Origin: Atherix ibis
Lineage: Eukaryota; Arthropoda; Insecta; Diptera; Athericidae
Length of the DNA stretch: 64,000 nt
Assembly: GCA_958298945.1 (NCBI GenBank)
Contig: OY282606.1
Coordinates: 76,309,622 to 76,373,621 of the forward strand
Direction of reading: 5' to 3'
Shown: positions 45,064 through 57,352 of the stretch, piece by piece
Numbering within the stretch: position 1 is the stretch's first letter
Layout of the letters: every line of letters starts with the position of its first letter
Notes under the pieces: generated by a model
The model's input: only the letters and a program-made list of their open reading frames with translations
The model's database searches: none
Told to the model about the DNA's origin: nothing
Translations under genes and position numbers: made by a program

Positions 45064-46635
45064 ATTTATGTTTCCTAAAAAAAATTGATTTATTAATAAT
45101 ATTAGGAATTATGTAGGCGATAATAAGATTTTTGGATTAGGTTTTTTTTTTGTAGTTTTTTATACAAGGATATTTTTTTGTTGAAGTATTTTTTTGTATA
45201 AATATATAAAATAATCACATGTTTCGATAATTCTCCATTAAAATAAATCAACAACGAAAAAACCCGAAAAAATATATTTTTATATTATAAAAGAAATCAA
45301 AAAATTTTCTTTATCATAATCCAAGTATGTGCTTATCTCTTTTATACCAGATGGAACTGCTTTTAAAATAACCTGCATCATAAAATTGATAATTTTTATT
45401 ATATTAAATGGAAATTTTCCAGTTTTCAGATAAATAAATTAATTACGTTGACTACAGGTGATACTCATCTGACCATTTTCAGATCAATTGCAAAAAGATT
45501 CAAGTCAACAGCGACCGCGAAGAGCAAAATCGCATTCTACAATATTAACTTTATGAAACATCGCGTCTATTTACTTGTCACATCGTTCGCTCGTATGTAT
45601 ATATTAGTTTTGTTTACATCAAATACAATAATAATAAATAATCGATGATAGAGTGTCAACGATTGGTGGATGGTATTCGTTCTTTTATAAAAAAATGTTT
45701 TGAAAGAATTTTTTTTAAATTTCTTCTTTTGAACACAACCAATCTTACGAGTACTTGCACTCATAAATATCCGATATATCGGTTCGTATTTAGATATTCT
45801 GAATCTTGAGGGTAGTTAGAGTCCATGTGTCTTCTATATATGTCGTATTGTCAGTTCTTGAATAGATGGTCTCCTCCATGTGTATTATTTAAGAAAAAAT
45901 ATTAAAAATAATTTTAAAAAAATAACATAAAAACCAAAATTAATTTTAATAATAATAAGTAATATATATTTAAGTTGTGATTTTTTTTTTTTTTATAAAA
46001 TGTGCGAATTGTGGTTATTTTTTCCAATAATTATTAATTAATAATTTAGAGAATCAATTTTAATAAAATACTATTACTTTTCATGTAAATTTTATAAAGT
46101 GGTGTTAAAGTTTAATTGGATTATCTTTTTATTTATTGAATAAATAGAGAAATATTGTAGATTTTAAATAGATGAATCCATTTGAAAACAATAGCAATAC
46201 AAATATGGAAGAAGTTATTAAATAAATTTTTTATAGAAAAAATGAAGAATATATTTCGAAAATACAAAAAAAAATATTAGCTTAAATTAAGTGCAAATTA
46301 ATACCAAAACAAAAATAAAATTAAAAAAATAGTAAAATTGTGTAGCAGCAAGCAAAATAAATAATGATAAATAATATAATTCAAAGCATGTCGGAATTAT
46401 ACAATTTCCATAATAATAATAATAATTGTAATAAAAATAATATTAATAATAATAAAAATATTATTAATATATATAATAGATTTGAAAAATCTCAACAATA
46501 TAAAAAGGTAGATACTGATTTGATAAGTGTTCATTTTGTGTTTGATTATCATTGCATAAATGTACTTTCAATATTGTTGAAATTAATTTGCAATAAAGAA
46601 AATCGTTCAGTTCTATTATTAATTGGATATTTAAA
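45064..46635. other. Unassigned AT-rich sequence
   Basis: No recognised gene or transposon end. 46,410-46,480 is a degenerate ATA/AAT microsatellite. Confidence 0.5.
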
Positions 46636-46715
46636 ATGGCATTATTTAATAAACTATTTTTCTCATCAAGTAAGCGGAAAAATTTTACAACAAATCAACA
46701 AGAAGAATATTTAAG
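46636..46715 (+). CDS. Possible first coding exon of an unrecognised gene
   Basis: ATG in a good context (TTTAAAATGGCA), 26 codons (MALFNKLFFSSSKRKNFTTN...), then a strong donor AAG|GTGAGT at 46716. An upstream in-frame TAA limits the start. I do not recognise the peptide and found no matching second exon before 64,000. It could be a chance ORF; a transcript would be needed. Confidence 0.27.
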
Positions 46716-46719
46716 GTGA

Positions 46720-48090
46720 GTTTAAAAAAGGAAGAGATATTTTCGATTAAATATACTTTTTTAGTTAGTATTGAAAAAAAATTCAAAAATCTATTGCATA
46801 TCTACCAATAAATAAATAAATGAATATAATTTTTTTTTAAAAATTGACGACAGAATCACGCAACATTGTGAACAATTGTCACATGATTTTCATTTATGTA
46901 CGAGTATAGTCGCATCTTTTATTTCCAGTTCAGTCTGAAAGCAATGGCGTTCGATTTTTCTGAATTACGAGTAATAGAAAATCGGAATGTTCACAATAAA
47001 TTATAACTTCCTATTTTTTATTTTTTGTTTGAATAATAGTAATTATAATAATGTTAAAGATAATCGAACATATTATAAATAAATTCTTTAAAGTTTCATA
47101 AACAAATCAAATTATTTTCGAATATTTTTAAAATTATTTTTAATAAATCATTTAAGATAAAAAAAAAGGAGAATTTAAACGACAACTTAGAATGCTCCAA
47201 CTATTTCACTAAGGTTTTGTTTGTTATAGTAACTAAACCACCTTACCTGGTCACATTTCTAGATCTCCCCACAAAACCTCCCAAACAGCGCCTCGAGTCC
47301 AAAATTAGAACCAAGATGTTCTCCTACGTCAAGGGTGCGCTAATACCATTTTGTATCCCTTCTTTTTCAGCTTGGAATCTCTCCACCACTCCGTCGCAAG
47401 AAGGCATATTGATGAGCTACTGTCCAATTTAAAGCAGTAAAAATGAATAATGTTCAAAGCAATTTCGCTGTTTACTAATTCCTACTTATTCAACAAAATT
47501 TTTCAGTAATAAATGCAAAAGATGTAACTGATCTAAGCAAAAAAATATTATTTTTATCATCTAGCAGTCTTAAAATGATAGCATACAAAATTTTATAAAT
47601 ATCTGTATTTTAGTTTAGTTTTGACAGCCACTAAAAGGACACAAGGTTTGTTTTTCTTATTAATATGGGAAAAACTGAATTTCGTGCTTTTATCAAATAC
47701 TATTGTATTTTTTGAGGAAAAAACCAATATTTGATATTAAAATCAAGCTTGAAAAGTATAATGAGTATTGCTTATCATGATTCAAAAGTGATCTACTGAA
47801 TTCCGCTGTAGTCGTACGAGCACAAGTGACGCCGAGACCCCGGACATCTAATTTAGGTCACCACCAAATAAATGATTTCTGGAAATTATGATATTGTTTT
47901 AAAAGACCGTCAAATAAAAGTGCATTGACATGATAAAAGTTTCAAAATAACGTGTAGAGAAAATCTTACAGGAAAATTTTAACTATTAGAAAACTATTGG
48001 TAAGACAGCTGGCGTGTTTGATAACGCCTGACCAAAATTATGTTCGCGTAACCACTTCAATGGAGTGTTTGTAGATTTCAGGGTAATCCA
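46720..48090. other. Unassigned sequence
   Basis: AT-rich; 47,217-47,432 is less AT-rich with a 71-codon frame that matches nothing I know. Confidence 0.45.
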
Positions 48091-48099
48091 AATTAATTT

Positions 48100-48560
48100 T
48101 TGCGTCGATTCATACCGGTTGAAAAGGTTATGGCTACGGTTTTCTGGAATGCACATGGTATAATCCTCATTGACTATCTTGAAAAAGTAAAAATATTAAA
48201 AAAACCGTATTATACGGCATTATTGGACCAGTTGAATAATTAAATCATAACAAAAAGATCCATTTAGCAAAGAAAATGTTCTGTTTCATCTTAGGAATTG
48301 CATCTGCACAATCATCCGAACTTGCAATAGCAAAATATGTGGGATAACATTATAAATTGGTACCCCACCCACCGTATTATTCAAATTTGACTCCCTAAAA
48401 CTTTTTCCTGTTTCCAACATATATGAATTTTGAAGTTATAGTCAAAACTGAGGCCTATTTTGCAGAGCCTAGCAAATCGTACTACATGGATAATATAAGA
48501 AAAGTTGTAAAATCGTTGGACGAAATGTATCAAAATAAAAGAAGACTGTTTAAAAAATAA
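48100..48560 (+). pseudogene. Highly degenerate mariner transposase
   Basis: ATGGCTACGGTTTTCTGGAA at ~48,130 reads MATVFWNAHGIILIDYLEKV, then PYYTALLDQLN; after several frame breaks VPHPP.YSNLTP, and finally FAEPSKSYYMDNIRKVVKSL ending MYQNKRRLFKK and TAA. These are the mid-core and C-terminus of a mariner like the one at 29,719. The catalytic Asp boxes are not preserved. Confidence 0.7.
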
Positions 48561-49114
48561 ATCGGATTTTATTAAATAAATTAATTCTTTGTTTCATTTA
48601 TCACTGACTTATCATACTGCCACGTGTCTTTGTATATTTTCCATGTTATTTCTTATCCATTTTTTTGTTGATATATAAGATGTATTTTAACAAGTACTAA
48701 AAATGTCCCATATTCTGCATTATGGCTATTAATTATGTATGTAAAAAATATCTAATGTTCTTAATTTCGATTTAATAATAAATTATGCTTAAAATAATAA
48801 AATTTATAAAATTTTATCTTGATAAAATTTTAGTTAGCACTTTATGTTCTCTCCCATTTTTTAAATTTAATTAAATTCATTAAAATTATAAAAAAAGAAA
48901 CTACTAGAAATTGTTAATAATCTGTTTAAGTGTAAAATTACAAATATTTTAAGAAGTGTTCTCTGGTCAAGTATTTATTTATATTTCAAAAATATTATAT
49001 CTTGTAGAATATCCTCAATTAAGATTAAAATAAGCGATTTTTTCTGTATAAAAGCAGTCATATTTTCAAAATACGGCTGAATAGAAGCAATTTTAGTTTA
49101 TAAGATCAACGGGT

Positions 49115-49160
49115 AGGCGAATGGATAGATGGATCGATGGATGGAATCATGGATGTACGA
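49115..49160. repeat. GATG-type simple repeat
   Basis: GGCGAATGGATAGATGGATC and onward (GATGGATGGAATCATGGATG) is an imperfect tetranucleotide repeat. Confidence 0.65.
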
Positions 49161-50059
49161 GTGGGCAAGCTTTATACAATTTTACATTCACAATCAGCTA
49201 GCCAGCCCCACTTACTGTATAAATTGTGTGACTAATAATCACGTGCCTCTTTATTTTTAGTTTTTTTTTTCACTTCGCTCTTGTTTAATTTCTCCGCTTC
49301 TCTTATAATAGCACGATACGATTTGTTTTTGTTTATAATATAAAATATAATAAAATTGACTCTCTTGCTCGCCTCTATTTGAGTTGATTTTCGAACTGGT
49401 AGTAAATTAAGTATTTGAGCTTTTTAGTGTTTGAAATAAAATTAATTGTCGATTTAGGATTTATTTATAGTGTCGATGGAAAAAAATTACTAATAAGAAA
49501 AGAGAAGATGAAAAAAAAAATTCTTAGTAGTGATAATATATACAAATTAACTTTGATACAAAAAGATACGAATAGAGAGAGGTATGTCCAAAATGTTATC
49601 AGTGTTGTTTTGTAAAAATTCTATAAGAAATTTGATTACCATTGGAAAAGGGAATCGTTTTAGGCATTCTTTGATAAAAAAATACAAATTTGGGTGTGTC
49701 ATGTACTGTGCAGCTGTTGTTAATGCAGCAATTTTTGGCAATTGTTCAGTATTGCGCTAAATAAAATAATAAAATCAAATGTATCCAATTTGAATTTATG
49801 TAATTGATGACATTTAACTTTTCATAATACAATATTTCCCACGTCATTTAATCTTAATTTCAGTTACAAAGTGAGTGCCCAATTTAATATGTTTTTATGC
49901 AGAATTCATAATTTATACTACTTATAGGGTATTTCAATTGAAATCAATTATCTTGAATAATTTCCAGAGATAATTTTAATTATTAATTTGATTTTACTTT
50001 TAAAATGTCGGTAACAAAATTGTCTTTAAAATACATTGACTCATTTTTAAGTTTGACCG

Positions 50060-50830
50060 GCTTTGAATAGAATTACACATAAAAAAAATAGAGAAAAAAA
50101 CTCTATTACACATTTCACTTCAACCTGTCGTATTTTTTATTACTGACCTTGATCTTCAAAATGCCCCACATGACAAACTCCATTAGATTGGGATCAGAAA
50201 ACGAAAACTAAAACATTGTTTTGGAGCCTAGCGTGGTTTACCTTGGCTTTGTGAGATAGTGTGGAGACTAATGGTCTCATATGAATTTGTTCGCTTCCTA
50301 CAATTTCACACAATTCACGATTACCAATTCCTGATAGGAGAACTGGTTAACTTTAGAGTTTCAGGCACAAAAACGAGTGGGATGCATTCATTTGCGGTAA
50401 TCCTGACCAAAACCTTTACGCACGCTGGTTTTTGTTGACGATATGTCCGCAGGTAATCCATATTCATAGCAGGGTATCCCTTCAACAAAACTCTATTGTT
50501 CTTCTTGTTCACAAATTGCTGCACGTTGAAAACAGTAAAGACACTTATTTTCAAACCGCCGTAAACGAGTTACTGCCCCACCGACTCAAACGTTGGAACA
50601 GCATTTTTTTCTAAGCGTCCGTAAATTCTGGAACCTTTGAATTTCGTTAAATTCGATTCATCCTTGCCGTGGACACGCCAATTTTATTTGTTATTGGGTT
50701 TCCACTGCTACAAGGATTTTGTGCCAATTTGCTTCTCACCTGCACGTTCGGATCAGACGTTGCAATCGACCGAATGTCACCACTATAACTTTTATTATTT
50801 TAGGCAGTATTCTTATTACTTTTTATGATC
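50060..50830 (-). pseudogene. Degenerate Tc1/mariner (IS630-type) transposase
   Basis: On the minus strand: QFVNKKNNRVLLKGYPAMN, KVLVRITANECIPLVFVPET (a strand around the first half of the core) and, near 50,190, SDPNLMEFVMWGILKIKVSN, matching the SPDLNPMDF-type third-acid box. Many stops; no TIR identified. It is a different family from the DD34D and DD41D copies. Confidence 0.6.
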
Positions 50831-50884
50831 CGCCAATTGTCTCAAACATATTGTATGACAAATAATCGCTGAAGAAGGTTTGAT

Positions 50885-52264
50885 CTTAGATTATAGAAGA
50901 ACTGGATAAACTTCTACACAAAAATGCTGTCCAATTATTTCGAGAATGCAAGGTCTGTTCAAAAAGTATCGCGAATTTTGTGTTTTTTCAAAAATTATTT
51001 ATTTATTCATGAACATCTATTTTGTCCCCTTCAAAATAATCCTTACCAGATATTATACACTTGTGCCAACGTTTTCCCAATCCTCGAAGCACTTAAAAAA
51101 ATCATTTTTTGTGATCTTGCTGAGCTCCTCCTTCGATGCCGTCTTTATCTCCTCAATCGTAGCGTAGCGTCGTCCTTTCATAGGGCTCTTCAGTTTCGGG
51201 AACAAGAAAAATCACAGCATCTGTCAAAAATTAAGTGATCATTCAAAATGGCCGAACTTGTCGGCATAAGTGAGAGACATAAGTACCAACATAACGCCAC
51301 AAAAAATCGAAAATCGAATATACGTAACAGACCTCGTACATTTGTAAGAACGCACACACATTCAAATATAACAGAAATGGTAGAAATCAGTGGGGGCCAG
51401 TTTTTTTAAAGTTCAGTATGCGATTGACGCGGTTATCTTTAAACCAATTTTCATAAATGATTTATTAATATTGCGGATTTTATTTGTTTGATGGAATTAC
51501 ACATAGTTTTTGAAATTTTCAATAAAACACAGTATACTATTTTATAAAATTTAATTATTTATTTATTAAATTTTTTTATTTTAAAAAAATAAGTAATTAT
51601 ATAAAATAATTGATAATAAATTCTTTAAATTTGATATAATTGCGTTACCTAAATAATTTATTTAGTTTATAATTTGCTAAAAGTCCTTCACCTTAAAAGT
51701 TAAAGCACTCGTAAACTATTAAGATCCTTTTCTAAGACAATAGTGTAATTTATAATTGCCAAAGAATACTCCTTCGCTCGAAAGTAATCATTATATTGTT
51801 CTTTATGTCTAAAATGATAAATAAAAACAATAAATTCATATGCTCTTCAAATTATTTCAATTTTGATCATATTAATCCGCTCTTTCTCCACTTTACGATT
51901 ATTAATAATTTGTTTGTTAATGTTTGGTGATTCGGTAATATTTACAGCAAATTCATTTCTATTACTCGTGCAAATTTTATTCCAGTTGTCCATTTCGTTA
52001 ATGCCATATAATTTGAATTTATCAATATTTACTTCTTACAAAGTTTCATAATATTATATAATGTACATATATTTTTTAGAAATACTCACAACAAAGTAAT
52101 ATAATTTATTTTCCTCCTACACTTTACGTTTAATGATATTTGATTGATATTTACAAAATAAATAATAAACCTAAAATACAATAGCATAAAAAAATCTACA
52201 CAAAAATATGCAAGAAGTACGATTTCTCGCCGTTTTGGCATTTATTCAGACAAAATTGCATATA
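50885..52264. repeat. CCTTAG-family element, copy A, interrupted by an M1 fragment
   Basis: Begins TCTTAGATTATAGAAGAACT; resumes after the mariner piece with TTTGTAAGAACGCACACACA; its far end (TTTCTCGCCGTTTTGGCATT) matches the right part of copy B. The last ~40 bp of the right terminus are missing where copy B begins. Confidence 0.78.
50949..51336 (-). mobile_element. M1 mariner fragment with transposase C-terminus
   Basis: TIRs at both ends (AAGGTCTGTTCAAAAAGTAT; CAGACCTCG at 51336). The minus strand encodes FFLFPKLKSPMKGRRYATIE, EIKTASKEELSKITKNDFFK and CFEDWENVGTSV, then a stop. The N-terminal two thirds are deleted. Confidence 0.85.
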
Positions 52265-53863
52265 CCTTAGCTTATAGAAGAACTGGATAAGCCTCTACAC
52301 AAAAATTGTGGTATAATTTTGCTGGCAATACATTCGTAGAACGCACACACATGCAAAATAACAAAACCGGCGTAAATCAGTAGGGGCCAATTTTAAATAT
52401 TCAGTATACGATTGAAGCGGTTCGTCTAAAACCATTTTCATATGTGATGTCATTTATGCATAACAAATAGATTTTTTAATATTGCGGGTTTTGTTGTTTG
52501 ATGGAATTAGTTTTGGAAATTTGCAATAAAACACAGTATTCTATTTTAAAATATTTATTTATTTATTATATTTTCATTTTATTTATTTTACTATATATTA
52601 TTTATTAAAACAGAATTATAAACTTGAAGAGCATATAAATATATAAATTGCTAGTTATTTGATTATATGAAAACAATTATGTGCATAAATAATAATCCAA
52701 TCCAAAAATGCAAAATGAATTAAATGAGATAATGTGACATTATGTTTATGTTGAAATAAAACCACACCGCAACTTACTAAATATAAATTAAAATGTTAAA
52801 CAAGCATAAGTAGATACAAAAAGCATCATTATAAATATATAGTGTGTAATGGTAGTTAAACAATTAATAAGCAATATTCTAAAAAAACGAAAACAATATT
52901 ATTTAGTAAATGCATTATAATATGGTCTAATAGAGCAAGCGAAAGCATAAATGCAAAAAAAAAATTAAATAATAAGCCTACCCAATATACTTTATTTATT
53001 TTAATACAATGAACAGCAATGAAACATATAATGAAAAATTCGTTCCCTTAAAATTTCTTACACGCACTTTACGTACACCGGCACTGAACTATTTCCCGAT
53101 AAACATTGAACTGTTAAAATCACATTTGTTTACATTTATTGAAAGCCGAACTTTTCACTTTTTACACAAAACATATCACTAAAAGCCATTTAGGCACATC
53201 AAAAACTAAATTTTTATTAATTTATGTAGTAGAAATGAAGAGGTAAAAAAACTTACCGAAAGATAGAAATTCCTAGCTTCCTCATTTCGTTGAGTAAAAA
53301 CTTCGTATTAAATATTATTAACAGTATAACTATTTATATAAATACTTACTTTTTCGTAAATACTTCAAATTATATAAAAAAATACACTCTTACTTGCACT
53401 TTCCGATGTGACAAAATTACAACTTGAAAAATGACAAGAATAGTTCATTAAATTGGATATGTTATCACTTTCATGGAGAATGGCGTGTTTTAAAACTCCC
53501 CGAAAGTCTACAAAATTGAGGCGCTCTATATTTGATTGATATTTACGAAACGAATAATGAACCTAAAATAGAATTCCATTTCATATCAAAAGATTGTACA
53601 AAAAATAAAAATTGCCTATCGTTGTGTTTAAATTGTATTTTTGTTTCCAATAAGTTAATTAAAATGAATATAAATTATGCTTTTGCAATTCAATAAATTT
53701 CTATTACGAAAACTAGATGGCAGTGGGTGTCATGTCTACATAAAAAAAAATCTACACAAAAATATATCATAATTGCCATTTCTCGCCGCTTCGCAATAAT
53801 TATGCCACAAAATTGTGTATACATATACGGTACGGGCCTATCCATGTATTCTTTAATCTAAGG
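52265..53863. mobile_element. CCTTAG-family element, copy B, full length (1.6 kb, noncoding)
   Basis: The left end CCTTAGCTTATAGAAGAACT and the inverse of the right end CCTTAGATTAAAGAATACAT form imperfect TIRs of about 30 bp (longer with gaps). No ORF of note. Three further copies in the window share its left ~770-850 bp. Copy-specific target duplications could not be defined. The superfamily is unknown. Confidence 0.78.
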
Positions 53864-54137
53864 CTTTAACATTTCGATTTCGCGTTGGCGACACTTCAAT
53901 TAAAATACTGTGTAAGTAGTTAACTTCACTACTAGCATTACCAATTTTTCTATGTGAGATTAGGATTTATAGAAATTTGGACTTTAATAATTCTTGAAAT
54001 TTTAAGCTTATTATTCGAAATTTAAGTTTAATTTCTTGTAATTGTAAGTTAGTTGTTTGAATATTTAAGGAATTTTGATCGGCATTTATGAATATATTTG
54101 CTATAATTATTAATATAGACTGTACATATTATTTCAC

Positions 54138-54226
54138 CAAAAATCGAAGACGAGCCAAAATACATGCAAGCAAAGCAGCTGTCAAAAATTAACTGAACAT
54201 TCAAAATGGCCGAACTTTTCGGCATA
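54138..54226. repeat. M1 mariner right-arm fragment
   Basis: AAATCGAAGACGAGCCAAAA to CCGAACTTTTCGGCATAA matches the inner part of the M1 right arm; it is cut off at the foldback element that starts at 54227, which probably inserted into it. Confidence 0.78.
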
Positions 54227-54607
54227 ACCCAAGTAACACCAGTTACGAAAATTATGCTATTTAACGGCACTCTGACGGAACTGTGTTCCGTCATATAATT
54301 ACGAATTTGTTCAAGATGGGTTCAGAAACGGTTCAGAAACTGTTCGTTCTTTGTCGCTACAAGCCGATACTCAAACAATTAGTTTGCTTTCATGTGTGGG
54401 TGCATTCATACATGAAATTGCATGTATGGGTGCACCCATACATGAAAGCAAAAAATTTTTCGAGTTCCGGCTTTTACAGACAAAGCACGAACAGTTTCTG
54501 AACCGTTTCTGAACCCATCTTAAACAAATTCGTAATTAGCTGACGGAACAGAGTGCCGTCAGAGTGCCGTTAAATAGCTTTATTTTCGTAACTTGCGTTA
54601 CTTGGGT
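54227..54607. mobile_element. Foldback (palindromic) element, 381 bp
   Basis: The two halves are inverse along almost the whole length: ACCCAAGTAACACCAGTTAC at the left and the inverse of ACCCAAGTAACGCAAGTTAC at the right, continuing through GACGGCACTCTG and GATGGGTTCAGAAACGGTTC to a centre at ~54,417-54,440 (TGTATGGGTGCACCCATACA). Arms ~180 bp. Noncoding; transcripts would fold into a long hairpin. Confidence 0.9.
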
Positions 54608-54776
54608 CTTCATATAGTTAAATATTTTTAATTTTTTTTGTAATCAAATATATTTTCATAACATTAAAAAATTAATAACAAAAAATTAAATAAAATATTC
54701 TCTTCTAATAAAAAAAAATTAAAAATTAAATAAAATAGCCTCTTCTAGCTATATAACCATATAAAAAACTTAAAAC

Positions 54777-55099
54777 CTATTTAATTTCTAGGAACTCGAT
54801 GTCATCGAACAATTCGGTGTCCGAAGTAGTTGCACAATGTTGTTCCTTTTTTTTGTTTTTTTTGGATATATTGTCTTTTGTGGTATAAAAAAACCTCCTC
54901 AAAATTTTATTAATATCATGTTCCCTAACGAAGGGAAATTTATCCAATGCACAATCTATATTAAAAAATAGTTATTAGTTATGTTATCATAGATTTAAAA
55001 ATAATTTAGATTATGCTTACTCTTAATTATTTTTGACACATTCAGGTCCTTGAAGCCAATATTTGCCTGCCTCCCATCAGGCCAAGTAAGTAAATTCAT
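54777..55099 (-). CDS. Two-exon ORF, 84 aa, unrecognised
   Basis: Exons 55099-55021 and 54955-54777 with donor A|GTAAGC, acceptor AATATAG, and agreeing phase; the intron is 65 nt. The product starts MNLLTWPDGRQANIGFKDLN, crosses the junction at KIIK|NCALDKFPFV, continues with a basic part (KILRRFFYTTKDNISKKNKK) and ends with an acidic Ser/Thr tail (TSDTELFDDIEFLEIK). The FKDLNVSKII stretch recalls the C-terminal part of DUF4806-type insect proteins, but that is a weak resemblance. More exons could lie upstream. The short intron and consistent phase support a real gene or recent gene fragment. Confidence 0.45.
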
Positions 55100-56400
55100 A
55101 TATTTTCAATTGCCTTAATTCGAAATAATCTTAAAATCATTGTATCGTAATGTTGTGTATAATCAAAGGATTATAGAAAATGGCGAATTATATTATATCA
55201 ACTGTCCGAAGTTTTAAAAATGATTTACTAAAATATTTTAATATAAAAGTATCCTTACAAAATAGAAAACCTCATGCAAACTTAAGTTCTACTTTCTATT
55301 AAATAGATTTAAAAATAGGTCCCTTAGTTTTCATAAAGCGCGTTACTTGCAATTAATTAATAACATTGAATTTACAGAAGGGATCCCACTAAAATTTAGA
55401 CAAAGAATGTTAATATTTTTAAAGAAACTTGTATTAATTGAACTGGACTGTCCCTCTAGGTAATATTATATATCGACGAATATTCCTACATTATATTTAT
55501 TAAGAATTTTCACACTATAATTTTATATATTTTATTAATAATGACATCATAGTAAGGAAATTCTCCTCAATAATTCGAAAATGATAAAAAAAACAAGTCT
55601 ACTAAATTTCAACTTTTGTAATACCACATTTCTGAAGACAACTACAATTGCTGTCAAAAATTAACAAATTTCTTCCGAATTAGCCAATTAAATACAATTG
55701 CAATAAAATTTGTAATGCTTCATTTAATTTTTTAATAAAACTGAAAATAATCTATTTACTAGTCTTATTTATTTTTAAATTTCAACTGTCAAATAACAAT
55801 CCTGCCACATAACAAAACACTGAAATGTGTGGCGTTACTTCAACTACAATGTCAAATTTAAAATAAGATATAATTCAACGAAAAAACAGTTTGAGTTTTG
55901 GGCATCCCCATAATATTGTGAATGTTTTAAAATTTTGACGACGACAATTTCATGCAGTTTTTGTTGTTGTCGGAATTTTGTTGCCATTTTAAAACTCGAA
56001 CATGACAGTACTACGTTCTTAACGTAGTACTGCCACACATATCATTGCTTAGTTATATGGCACCATTTGTTGAAAATGAAATGAAAGTCAAAATAAATGT
56101 ATATGAGATTGTGTTAACCAAAAAATTGAATTAAGTATGAAAAATTAATAATAATCTGATCAGACGCCGTTTTCTTACTCGTTGCAATTGTTTTTAATTT
56201 TTTTGTTGCCTACTTCTTCTTTATGATAAATTCTCCAAAGATCCTCTTGTATGGCATAATCGAATAGGTTTGCGATTAACACATTTTGCAGCATTGAAAA
56301 GATACATTAATCCTCTTTCAAACGCACCTAAATTCATGTAAATCGGATGGCAGATGTGAAAGTTACAGCCATTTCAATAAAAGAAAAAGTGTGCTAATGT
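55100..56400. other. Mostly unassigned; possible small ORF and a dispersed repeat
   Basis: A 40-codon plus-strand ORF (ATG 55180, MANYIISTVRSFKNDLLKYF, stop 55302) and an acceptor/donor-bounded open stretch at 55378-55459 (FRQRMLIFLKKLVLIELD) are present but unsupported. 55,784-56,040 resembles 3,490-3,660. Confidence 0.35.
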
Positions 56401-56401
56401 T

Positions 56402-56692
56402 ACAAAACAAAAAAGAGCAAATATAAAATTTTGTGTTAAACTTGAAAAAAAATTTGCTGAGACATACGAATTGATGGAAAAAGTTTATGGTGATGATTGT
56501 ATAAGTCGTACTCAAGTTTATACGTGGTTTACACGATTTAAAAATGGTCGTGAGGATTTAAAGGACGACCTAAGGCCAGGTCGTCCAGAAGCTAGTAATC
56601 GTGCCGAATTGGTGGAAAAAGTCAGCGAAATCATTGGTATCGATGCAAATTTTACTACGAGAATGTTGGCTGAGGAATTAACCCTTTGCTAA
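56402..56692 (+). pseudogene. Mariner transposase N-terminal fragment
   Basis: Frame from 56402: TKQKRANIKFCVKLEKKFAE, TYELMEKVYGDDCISRTQVY, TWFTRFKNGREDLKDDLRPG, RPEASNRAELVEKVSEIIGI, then TRMLAEEL and a stop. This is the first helix-turn-helix, the GRP linker and part of the second helix-turn-helix. The catalytic domain is absent. Confidence 0.82.
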
Positions 56693-56699
56693 TGACGAT

Positions 56700-57352
56700 C
56701 GTCGTTTTGTCTTATTTCACTACTTTCTGTGAGTCGCCAACGCATCAGTGGCACGAAACCTGTTTTTATATACGTATTTTTATTTATTTTAATTAATTAT
56801 TATATGAAATAAAATGACTGCAGGTTTATAAATTCCAAAAACTTTATTTTATTACTTGCTCAATAATAAAAAAAACTTTACACAAATTACATTAAATTAC
56901 AATTATAAACAAGTATGACATGTACATATTTAATCATTTGTAACATTTTAAATATTCTGATAAGCAACTACCATGAAGTCCTTTTTGACATATATTTGCA
57001 TATAGTGCGCGATCTTTTAACGGGACCACCATTCTTTCTACTACAAACAACACAAACTTTTTCTTTGCGTTCAGGTAATTTTATAATTCCACAATTCTCT
57101 TGTAAGCGATCAGATGTATAAGATGAGTTTTTTTTCAATCATCCAATTTTTTTCAATTGTCTCTATGATTTGAGATATGAATTGATATCTCGACAGAAAA
57201 GGTCCATTTTTATTATTTTTATATATTATATATAAATTTAAAATCATTCTAGAAATTATGCTAAAAACCACTTTTTTCCAATATTTAACTGTCCTTCTCT
57301 AATTCATATATACACTATTCATTATGTCTGACGCGTCTACACCACCCATGTA
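56700..57352. other. Unassigned sequence
   Basis: No supported gene; short frames only. Confidence 0.5.

Noticed and set aside
46410..46480. Low-complexity Asn-rich coding frame
   Set aside because: It is an ATA/AAT microsatellite; the Asn run is a translation artefact.
47217..47432. 71-codon plus-strand frame in less AT-rich sequence
   Set aside because: No family recognised in any frame, and no splice or start evidence.
55180..55459. Possible small plus-strand gene (40-codon ORF plus an open stretch between AG and GT)
   Set aside because: The two parts cannot be joined with good evidence and match nothing; left as a note in the region entry.
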